The position numbers and the translations under genes were made by a program. Positions 1-6,138 of a stretch of 7,482 nt of DNA are shown piece after piece (positions within the stretch are counted from its first letter, which is position 1; each line of letters begins with the position of its first letter). This stretch comes from an uncultured Lachnospiraceae bacterium (GTDB lineage: Bacteria; Bacillota; Clostridia; Lachnospirales; Lachnospiraceae). The notes beneath the pieces are model-generated. The model was not told where the DNA came from and did no database searches. It worked only from the letters and a program-made list of their open reading frames with translations. The stretch spans positions 1 through 7,482 of the forward strand of contig CAJUPT010000103.1 in NCBI GenBank assembly GCA_910588405.1. The letters are read 5' to 3'.

Positions 1-378
1 ATCAACGAGGTGACCACCACACCGGTGCTGCGCCCCTGTGCCTGCATGGACAAGGCGGCCAGCTTAGACGGCGCCACCAAGCTGCAGCAGTTTTTCCATA
101 TCACGCTGCCCATGGTATCTCCCACCCTGTTCGTGGTACTGATTATGAGACTGATGGCTTCCATTAAAGTGTATGACCTGATCTATATGATGATCGAGGA
201 AGCTAACCCGGCGCTGACCAGCGCCCAGTCCCTGATGTACCTGTTCTACCGTGAGTCCTATGTCACCGGCAACAGAGGCCTTGGTTCTTCCGTAGTCATC
301 TGGACCGTGGCCCTGATCGGACTCGTAACGGTGGTACAGTTTGTGGGACAGAAAAAATGGGTCAACTACGAAGTCTAA
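1..378 (+). CDS. Sugar ABC transporter permease, MalF/MsmF type, C-terminal part (5' end outside window)
   Basis: The reading frame is open from base 1 to the TAA at 376-378, giving 125 visible residues of a family usually near 290-320, so only the last third is here. It would be an inner-membrane channel subunit of a CUT1 sugar importer. The diagnostic cytoplasmic EAA loop is at visible residues 18-37 (52-111): K-A-A-x3-G-x9-I-T-L-P. This is the family pattern except that the first Glu is Lys. Hydrophobic helices follow at about 39-62 and 92-113, and the end QKKWVNYEV is typical of MsmF-like permeases. The 17 residues before the loop do not look like the usual hydrophobic helix plus I-P-x-x-L-Y-E approach, so the left edge may be unreliable. 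The partner permease follows after 122 bases, and the ATPase is at 6139. Family assignment is secure; the exact sugar is inferred from the neighbours. Confidence 0.9.
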   Translation: MNEVTTTPVLRPCACMDKAASLDGATKLQQFFHITLPMVSPTLFVVLIMRLMASIKVYDLIYMMIEEANPALTSAQSLMYLFYRESYVTGNRGLGSSVVIWTVALIGLVTVVQFVGQKKWVNYEV

Positions 379-486
379 AACAGCAAAAGTCCGTACAAGC
401 CCCCGAAGGATTTATGGACGCTTTGGCGGCCGGAAATTCCTTTCAGATTCATGGGGCATGGGAGGACTGTAGCGGAACTCTAATTT

Positions 487-492
487 AGGAGG
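487..492 (+). promoter_or_regulatory. Strong ribosome binding site for the second permease
   Basis: A perfect AGGAGG lies eight bases before the ATG at 501. It decides the start: an in-frame TTG at 495 would leave only two bases between the site and the start codon, so 501 is preferred. Confidence 0.85.
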
Positions 493-500
493 TCTTGTAT

Positions 501-1337
501 ATGAATTCATCACTAGAAAGAGCAAGAAAGATACGGACCGGCGGCGTATATGCGTTTTTTATCATCGGTTCGATCATTATGATATTCCCCTTTGTGTGGA
601 TGTTTTTAACCAGCTTCAAGACCGTGGAAGAAAGTATGATCGTTCCTCCCACCATCTTACCTCAGAGCTGGCAGATAAAAAACTTCACCGACGCCATGGC
701 GTCTCTGCCCTTCTTCTCACTGTATAAAAACACAATCCTGATGATTATCTGGAGAGTGGTCTGCGCCGTGGCATTTTCCTCCATGGCTGGCTATGCGTTC
801 GCGAAGCTGAATTTCAAGGGCAAAAACATTCTGTTCTCCCTGGTACTGATTCAGATGATGCTGCCTTCCCAGATTTTCATCACCCCTCAGTATCAGATGC
901 TGGCAAAAGTCGGCCTGACCAATACGATTTTCGCGCTGGTATTTCCCGGACTGGTCAGCGCTTTCGGAACCTTCTTCCTGCGCCAGGCCTACATGGGCAT
1001 TCCGGACGAAATCGCGGAAGCCGCCTATCTGGACGGCTGCAATCAGTGGCAGACCTTCTATAAGGTAATGGCGCCCCTGACCACCGCATCCATGGCAGCC
1101 CTGGCCGTATTTACGGCAGTGTTCGCTTACGGAGACCTGATGTGGCCCCTGATCGTAAACACTGATTTGAAGATGATGACCCTGTCCTCCGGCCTGGCTA
1201 CGTTAAGAGGACAGTTCAGCACCAACTTCCCTGTTATGATGGCAGGCTCCCTGCTTGCCATGATCCCCATGGTTGTTCTGTATCTGTTCTTCCAGAAGCA
1301 GTTCATCGAGGGTGTGGCCATGACAGGCGGAAAGTAA
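501..1337 (+). CDS. Sugar ABC transporter permease, MalG/MsmG type (CUT1 family)
   Basis: This 278-residue protein is full length for the family. It would pair with the preceding permease to form the membrane channel of a CUT1 importer. Six hydrophobic helices can be placed at about 16-36, 77-99, 109-129, 141-161, 196-216 and 246-265. The cytoplasmic EAA loop that contacts the ATPase is at 173-192: E-A-A-x3-G-x9-V-M-A-P. The first part is canonical; the final I-x-L-P is relaxed to V-M-A-P. The C-terminus F-I-E-G-V-A-M-T-G-G-K is the standard MalG-type ending. The start at 501 is fixed by the AGGAGG at 487-492. The 122-base gap from the first permease is long for this gene pair, which usually nearly abuts. 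Substrate is inferred as alpha-galactosides from the GH36 gene downstream. Confidence 0.95.
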   Translation: MNSSLERARKIRTGGVYAFFIIGSIIMIFPFVWMFLTSFKTVEESMIVPPTILPQSWQIKNFTDAMASLPFFSLYKNTILMIIWRVVCAVAFSSMAGYAFAKLNFKGKNILFSLVLIQMMLPSQIFITPQYQMLAKVGLTNTIFALVFPGLVSAFGTFFLRQAYMGIPDEIAEAAYLDGCNQWQTFYKVMAPLTTASMAALAVFTAVFAYGDLMWPLIVNTDLKMMTLSSGLATLRGQFSTNFPVMMAGSLLAMIPMVVLYLFFQKQFIEGVAMTGGK

Positions 1338-1413
1338 AATACCCCGCGGGAACAAACCGGTTATCAGCAACATATATATACAACTTATTATTCAATACAT
1401 GGGATGATCATTT

Positions 1414-3609
1414 ATGGCAATCAAATATAATGCAGACAGCAAAACTTTTATACTGGAAACCCGAGACAGCTCCTATCTGATGAAAATCAGCAGATACGGC
1501 AACCTGCTGCACTTATATTACGGAGACCGGATTCCTGATGAAAATCTGGACTATCTGATCAGAATCCAGGACAGAGGATTTTCTCCCAACCCCAATGAGG
1601 CAGGCAATGACCGGACATTCTCCCTGGATTATCTGGCCCAGGAGTTTTCCACCGACGGAAAAGGCGACTACCGCATTCCCAGCATCGAAGTCATTAACGG
1701 GGACGGCAGCCGGATTTTCTCCGGAAAAGTGGATGGATATAAAATCTATAAGGGAAAATACTGTACCACAGGGATGCCATCCCTGCGGGCGATCTCGGAG
1801 GATTCCGTTCAGACATTGGAGATCCGTTTAAAAGATAATGAAAGCAAAGCCGCCGTCATTCTTTATTACAGCGTCTTTGAGGAAAAAAACATTATCACCA
1901 GAGCGGCCCGCTTCGTCAATGAGGGCAGTGAGTCCATCCGGCTGCACAAGCTGATGTCCGTTACCATGGATTTCAGGACTTCCGATTATGACCTGATTAC
2001 CTTTGACGGCCGCCATACCATGGAACGGGAATTCACCAGAACTCCCGTAAGAAGCGGCGTTCAGTCCGTACAGAGCTGCCGGGGGGCTTCCTCTCACCAG
2101 CACAATCCTTTTGCCATCCTGTGCGAAAGGAATGCAGGCGAGGATTATGGACGCTGTTATGGATACGCTCTGATCTACAGCGGAAACTTTATCATCGAAG
2201 CGGAAAAAGACCAGTACAAACAGGTTCGGCTCAATGCGGGCATCAACCCCAAAAGTTTCTCTTTTGTGGTTGAACCCGGAGAGGAGTTCCAGGCGCCGGA
2301 AGCGGTTCTGGCGTACTCAGGAAAAGGATTCACCACCCTCTCCCACCTGTACCACAATATATTCCGGGAAAACCTGTGCCGCTCTCCCTATATCAAAGAG
2401 CCCCGTCCCATTCTGATCAACAGCTGGGAGGCCGCCTACTTTGATTTCAACGAGGAAAAGCTTTTGCAGATCGCGAAAGACGCCCTGGAGATGGGCATGG
2501 AGCTGTTTGTCCTGGACGACGGCTGGTTCGGAAAGCGGGACGACGATAATTCCGGCCTGGGCGACTGGAAAGTGAACTTAAGCAAACTGCCCAACGGAAT
2601 CAGCGGCCTGTCCGACCGGATTCATGAAATGGGACTCCAGTTCGGCATCTGGATTGAACCGGAAATGGTATCCGAGGACAGCGATTTGTACAGGGCTCAC
2701 CCCGACTGGTGCTTAAAAGTCCCCGGCCGTCCCATGAGCAGGGGAAGAAATCAGCTGGTGCTGGATCTCTCCCGGAAGGACGTGTGCGATTACCTGATCG
2801 ATTCCATCAACTCCATCCTGCAGGATGCGAAAATTGAGTATGTCAAATGGGATATGAACCGGAGCATCTCCGACGTGTGGTCGGCCCAGCTTCCCTCTCA
2901 CCGGCAGGGAGAAACCTTCCACCGCTACATCCTGGGACTGTACTATATTATGGATCATGTGATTCTGACCCACCCCGAAGTGATCTTCTGCGGATGCAGC
3001 GGCGGCGGCGGCCGGTTTGACGCAGCCATGCTGTATTATCAGCCTCAGATCTGGTGCAGCGACAACACGGATGCCAAAGCCCGGCTGAAAATCCAGTACG
3101 GCACCTCCTTTGCCTACCCGATCAACAGCCTGGAAGCCCATGTATCCATCTGTCCCAACCATCAGACCCGAAGAACCGTTCCCATCGAGACGAGAGGAAT
3201 CGTAGCTATGGACGGTATCCTGGGATATGAGCTGGATTCACTTAAACTGACAAAAGAAGAAAAGGATGCCTGCAGGGAACAGATCCGCTTTTACAAAAAG
3301 CATTATCACATTATCGCGGACGGAGACTACTACCGGCTGTCAAGCCCTTACGAAAATCCGTACTATACTGCATGGCAGCATGTGTCAAAAGACAGGAAAA
3401 AATCTCTGGTCAGCCTGGTTCTTACGGACAAAGAAAGCAACGACGCCCAGATGTACCTGCGGTTAAAAGGGCTTGACAAAAATGCCATGTACGCCGTGGA
3501 GGGCATGGAAGGACAATACTCCGGCACCCTGCTGATGTACGCGGGCCTGCCGGTTCCCGGCGAACTGGGCGAATATGAAGGCATTCAGTTCTGCCTGGAA
3601 ATGATCTGA
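1414..3609 (+). CDS. aga: Alpha-galactosidase, glycoside hydrolase family 36, cytoplasmic
   Basis: The 731-residue length is usual for bacterial GH36. It would hydrolyse terminal alpha-1,6-galactose from melibiose, raffinose or stachyose after import; no signal peptide is seen. The N-terminal beta domain covers about 1-320, the TIM barrel about 325-620, and a C-terminal beta domain the rest. Visible active-site blocks are N-S-W-E at 336-339, L-D-D-G-W-F at 367-372, K-W-D-M-N-R at 478-483 with nucleophile D480, the C-S-G-G-G-G-R-F-D block from C528, and S-D-N-T-D at 549-553 with acid/base D550. These run two residues ahead of Geobacillus AgaA (D478/D548, recalled numbering). One oddity is C526, where related enzymes, as I recall them, have Glu (F-E-G-C). 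The ATG at 1414 is the first possible start, because an in-frame TGA lies at 1405-1407. No good Shine-Dalgarno precedes it. Confidence 0.96.
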   Translation: MAIKYNADSKTFILETRDSSYLMKISRYGNLLHLYYGDRIPDENLDYLIRIQDRGFSPNPNEAGNDRTFSLDYLAQEFSTDGKGDYRIPSIEVINGDGSRIFSGKVDGYKIYKGKYCTTGMPSLRAISEDSVQTLEIRLKDNESKAAVILYYSVFEEKNIITRAARFVNEGSESIRLHKLMSVTMDFRTSDYDLITFDGRHTMEREFTRTPVRSGVQSVQSCRGASSHQHNPFAILCERNAGEDYGRCYGYALIYSGNFIIEAEKDQYKQVRLNAGINPKSFSFVVEPGEEFQAPEAVLAYSGKGFTTLSHLYHNIFRENLCRSPYIKEPRPILINSWEAAYFDFNEEKLLQIAKDALEMGMELFVLDDGWFGKRDDDNSGLGDWKVNLSKLPNGISGLSDRIHEMGLQFGIWIEPEMVSEDSDLYRAHPDWCLKVPGRPMSRGRNQLVLDLSRKDVCDYLIDSINSILQDAKIEYVKWDMNRSISDVWSAQLPSHRQGETFHRYILGLYYIMDHVILTHPEVIFCGCSGGGGRFDAAMLYYQPQIWCSDNTDAKARLKIQYGTSFAYPINSLEAHVSICPNHQTRRTVPIETRGIVAMDGILGYELDSLKLTKEEKDACREQIRFYKKHYHIIADGDYYRLSSPYENPYYTAWQHVSKDRKKSLVSLVLTDKESNDAQMYLRLKGLDKNAMYAVEGMEGQYSGTLLMYAGLPVPGELGEYEGIQFCLEMI

Positions 3610-3637
3610 GAAATCTGAAGTCCGGACGAAAGATTTC
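3610..3637. repeat. 28-bp interrupted palindrome directly after the alpha-galactosidase stop codon
   Basis: Arms GAAATCT (3610-3616) and AGATTTC (3631-3637) are perfect reverse complements. Between them sits the 8-bp palindrome GTCCGGAC (3620-3627), flanked on each side by GAA, which does not pair. It begins at the base after the TGA (3607-3609). No T-run follows, so it is not an intrinsic terminator. As RNA the centre folds poorly because GTCCGGAC leaves almost no loop, so a protein-binding DNA site is at least as likely as an mRNA hairpin. Function is unknown. Confidence 0.6.
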
Positions 3638-3665
3638 AGAAAAAAGCTTCTATGACACGGCTTTT

Positions 3666-3698
3666 GGCGTACGGTCTGACCTGTTCGGACAACACGCC
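3666..3698 (+). other. Potential intercistronic RNA hairpin
   Basis: GGCGT (3666-3670) pairs with ACGCC (3694-3698). Inside, GTCTGA (3674-3679) pairs with TCGGAC (3685-3690) with one G-U pair, enclosing the loop CCTGT. A small internal loop separates the two stems. No U-tract follows. It lies in the 129-base gap before the small membrane protein gene. Such hairpins often slow 3'-5' decay of the upstream message, but that role is inference here. Confidence 0.4.
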
Positions 3699-3738
3699 GG
3701 CCCGGAGCGAAGGGAAAAGAAAGGAATGACTGCATATT

Positions 3739-4197
3739 ATGAAGGACGTGGTTTTTGAATGGTATATCCCCTATATTCCCGGAAAGAAACAACTGCTGTT
3801 AAAGGCAGTGGTTACCTCAGCTGTTCTGGTATTTCTGTTTGACGCTTTTGTCTTCGCTCCGGGCATGATCTATCTGGCTCTGGCGCTGGCCGTCTTCGGC
3901 TTCTTTCTGTTCCGCAGCTGGAAGTTCGAATATGAATATGTCTATGTAAACGGAGATTTTACCATCTCCAAAATCATCCGCAAATCCAAGCGGAAGGATG
4001 TCTATCAGACAGACAGGCTGCGCTTTGACGACTTTGTGAAAGGCCGCGCGACGGCACCGGGAAAAACAGTGAAGGACTTCACATCTAACCGGATGAACGC
4101 TTTGGTCTACACCATAAAGACAGCCGAGCATTTGGTTTACATCGAGCCCAGCGAGGATTTTCTGGACGAAATGAGGAAATATTACCGCGGGCTGTAA
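3739..4197 (+). CDS. Small membrane protein of unknown function, DUF6106-like
   Basis: The protein has 152 residues. After a short polar start there are two closely spaced hydrophobic helices at about 21-38 and 42-58, joined by a tight turn with A-P-G at 40-42, so both ends probably face the cytoplasm. Next comes an aromatic and basic stretch at 63-89 (F-E-Y-E-Y-V-Y-V-N-G-D, then K-S-K-R-K), and then a soluble C-terminal domain of about 60 residues that looks like beta strands. The tyrosine-rich strand followed by a K-S-K-R-K turn is how I remember the DUF6106 proteins of Lachnospiraceae; that match is from memory, not a search. No catalytic or metal-binding motif is visible. The nearest Shine-Dalgarno-like AAGGA (3721-3725) is 13 bases before the ATG, which is rather far. 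The gene sits between two sugar enzymes in the same direction, so it is probably co-transcribed. Its link to sugar use is unclear. Confidence 0.8.
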   Translation: MKDVVFEWYIPYIPGKKQLLLKAVVTSAVLVFLFDAFVFAPGMIYLALALAVFGFFLFRSWKFEYEYVYVNGDFTISKIIRKSKRKDVYQTDRLRFDDFVKGRATAPGKTVKDFTSNRMNALVYTIKTAEHLVYIEPSEDFLDEMRKYYRGL

Positions 4198-4204
4198 ACC
4201 GCTC

Positions 4205-4219
4205 CCGCCCCACGGGCGG
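4205..4219 (+). other. GC-rich hairpin between the membrane protein and GH13 genes
   Basis: CCGCCC (4205-4210) and GGGCGG (4214-4219) form a perfect 6-bp stem with loop CAC, seven bases after the stop codon at 4195-4197. It is followed by an A-run (4222-4227), not a T-run, so it is not an intrinsic terminator on the + strand. An alternative 5-bp stem, GCGGG (4187-4191) with CCCGC (4204-4208), would compete with it. A role in mRNA processing or stability is possible but unproven. Confidence 0.4.
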
Positions 4220-4259
4220 CTAAAAAACCTATTACGCAAATGTAAGGCAGGTAGAGAAG

Positions 4260-6098
4260 ATGACAAAGCAGGAACAATTCAAAGGCCGCCTGGCCCGCCA
4301 CTATGACGAGCTGAAATGGCTTTACTGCGAACTGTACGAGGGCGGCGAGGCTGAGTTCCAAAGGCTGCGCGACATGCTGGAAGACCAGTTTACAAAACGG
4401 CCCGCAGCATTAAAAAAGCTGGATGAAAAACGGCTTGAACAGCCTGACTGGTACCGGAAAAATGATATTGTCGGCATGATGATGTACACTGACGCTTTTG
4501 CCAAAACCCTGAAAGGAATCCGGGAAAAATTAGATTATATAGAGGATTGCGGTGTAAACTGTATTCATCTGATGCCTCTTCTGGACTCCCCCGACAGGGA
4601 TAATGACGGCGGCTACGCGGTATCTGATTTCACGAAAGTGCGAAAAGATCTGGGAACCATGGAGGATCTGGCCGGTCTTTCCGAGGAGTGCCATGACAGA
4701 GGAATCTGCCTCTGCCTGGATTTCGTCATGAACCATACCTCCCAGGAGCATGCGTGGGCAAAACGGGCGAGAGCCGGGGAAAAGGAATATCAGGATCGAT
4801 ACTTTTTCTATGACAACTATGATGTTCCTTCTCAGTTTGAGCGAACCTGCCCCCAGGTATTCCCCACTACGGCCCCAGGCAATTTCACCTGGCTGGAAGA
4901 TATCGGGAAATTTGTGATGACCACTTTCTATCCTTACCAGTGGGATCTCAATTATCGAAACCCAGCGGTATTTTACGCCATGACTGAAAATCTGCTGAAC
5001 CTGACCAACCAGGGAATCGATATTATCCGGATCGATGCCGTTCCCTATATCTGGAAAGAGCTGGGGACCAACTGCCGGAATCTCCCTCAGGTTCACAATA
5101 TTGTCCGTATGCTGCGGATGATCACCGAGATTGTCTGCCCCGGCGTCCTGCTGCTGGGCGAGGTGGTGATGGAGCCGGTAAAGGTGGTTCCCTACTTCGG
5201 AACGGTGGATAAGCCGGAATGCCATATGCTGTACAACGTGACCACAATGGCCACCACTTGGCACACCATCGCTACAAAGAACACTTCCCTGCTGAAACGG
5301 CAGATGGAAATCATAAGCGGCCTGCCGAGAGAATATGTCTTTTTAAACTATCTCCGATGCCACGATGACATCGGCTGGGGACTGGAATATGACTGGCTGA
5401 AAAACCAATCGGTAAGCGAAGTTCCCCACAAACAGTTTTTAAGCAGCTATTTTACCGGTGGATTCTACGGCTCCCTGGCAAGAGGCGAGCTGTACAATAA
5501 CGATCCAGCATCGGGAGACGCCAGACTCTGCGGCACCACCGCTTCTCTTTGCGGCGTCGAGTCAGCCATCGAACAGAAAGACGACGAACAGCTTGAACTG
5601 GCTGTTGCCTGTGACCTGATGCTACATGGCTATATGCTGACCCAGTCCGGCATTCCCATGCTGTACAGCGGCGACGAAATCGGCCAGCTCAATGATTACG
5701 GCTATAAGAACGACCCCAGAAAAGCCGCCGACTCCCGCTATCTCCACAGAGGCCCGTTCCTCTGGGAAAACGCCGGGCTGCGCAACAGTCCCGACACGGT
5801 TCAGGGCAGGCTGTTTACCGGCATCACAGCCATGCTGGAAATCCGAAAGAACCAGGATGTATTTCTAAACACTGCTTCGGTATCCACCAGAGAAACCTGC
5901 GACCCCTGCGTTCTCTGTCTGGTAAGAGAACTGAATGGCGAAAAACTGATCGCGCTGTTTAACTTCGCCCCGACAGAACGAACCGCATGGATCAGCGAGG
6001 AAGGCATATACCAGGATCTCCTCTCCCGGGAGACCATTCGCGCAAAGGACGTACATATGCCGCCTTACGCAATCCGGTGGATGCTGCTTGTAAAATAA
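4260..6098 (+). CDS. GH13 alpha-glucan enzyme of the amylosucrase / sucrose hydrolase type (GH13_4)
   Basis: The 612-residue protein is close to the ~636 of Neisseria amylosucrase and matches its block order from memory. There is a helical N-terminal region (about 1-75), then a TIM barrel with inserted domains, then a C-terminal beta domain. Key residues are D116 in D-G-G-Y-A-V-S, H159 in N-H-T-S, R257 and nucleophile D259 in I-R-I-D-A-V, acid/base E301 in L-G-E, H368-D369 in C-H-D-D-I-G-W, and R493 in D-S-R. D116 and R493 correspond to the D144-R509 salt bridge that closes the sucrose pocket. P198 replaces Neisseria R226. No signal peptide is present, so it is cytoplasmic. It would cleave sucrose left by alpha-galactosidase, either extending an alpha-glucan and releasing fructose, or hydrolysing to glucose and fructose; sequence alone does not decide. 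Shine-Dalgarno is weak (AGG at 4249-4251). Other GH13 activities are less likely. Confidence 0.88.
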   Translation: MTKQEQFKGRLARHYDELKWLYCELYEGGEAEFQRLRDMLEDQFTKRPAALKKLDEKRLEQPDWYRKNDIVGMMMYTDAFAKTLKGIREKLDYIEDCGVNCIHLMPLLDSPDRDNDGGYAVSDFTKVRKDLGTMEDLAGLSEECHDRGICLCLDFVMNHTSQEHAWAKRARAGEKEYQDRYFFYDNYDVPSQFERTCPQVFPTTAPGNFTWLEDIGKFVMTTFYPYQWDLNYRNPAVFYAMTENLLNLTNQGIDIIRIDAVPYIWKELGTNCRNLPQVHNIVRMLRMITEIVCPGVLLLGEVVMEPVKVVPYFGTVDKPECHMLYNVTTMATTWHTIATKNTSLLKRQMEIISGLPREYVFLNYLRCHDDIGWGLEYDWLKNQSVSEVPHKQFLSSYFTGGFYGSLARGELYNNDPASGDARLCGTTASLCGVESAIEQKDDEQLELAVACDLMLHGYMLTQSGIPMLYSGDEIGQLNDYGYKNDPRKAADSRYLHRGPFLWENAGLRNSPDTVQGRLFTGITAMLEIRKNQDVFLNTASVSTRETCDPCVLCLVRELNGEKLIALFNFAPTERTAWISEEGIYQDLLSRETIRAKDVHMPPYAIRWMLLVK

Positions 6099-6124
6099 AA
6101 ACAAATAATGCGGAACTTTAAATT

Positions 6125-6130
6125 AGGAGG
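6125..6130 (+). promoter_or_regulatory. Strong ribosome binding site for the transporter ATPase
   Basis: AGGAGG lies eight bases before the ATG at 6139, within an AT-rich 40-base gap. The same AATT-rich context and spacing occur before the second permease, whereas the three genes between them have weak sites. Confidence 0.85.
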
Positions 6131-6138
6131 ATTAATTT

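Noticed and set aside
379..500. Catabolite-repression (cre) sites in the gaps
   Set aside because: I looked for a cre-like pattern in the intergenic regions and saw no convincing match. The operon promoter is probably left of the window.
1361..1413. Possible promoter before the alpha-galactosidase (TTATCA at 1361, TATTAT at 1386)
   Set aside because: The gap is AT-rich, but the -35 is poor and the spacing is 19 bases. With no conserved operator nearby, chance matches are too likely to list it.
2713..3162. A 149-codon minus-strand open frame opposite the alpha-galactosidase catalytic region
   Set aside because: The + strand encodes both catalytic Asp residues in this stretch, and the antisense product has no family features.
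3725..3757. A 10-codon frame overlapping the start of the small membrane protein gene
   Set aside because: Although AAGGA is nearby, it overlaps the candidate ATG, so there is no usable spacing, and the peptide is too short to support.
4530..5264. A 244-codon minus-strand open frame opposite the GH13 gene
   Set aside because: The + strand frame here holds conserved GH13 catalytic blocks. The antisense protein is rich in His, Gly and Gln without family resemblance, as expected for the complement of a codon-biased gene.
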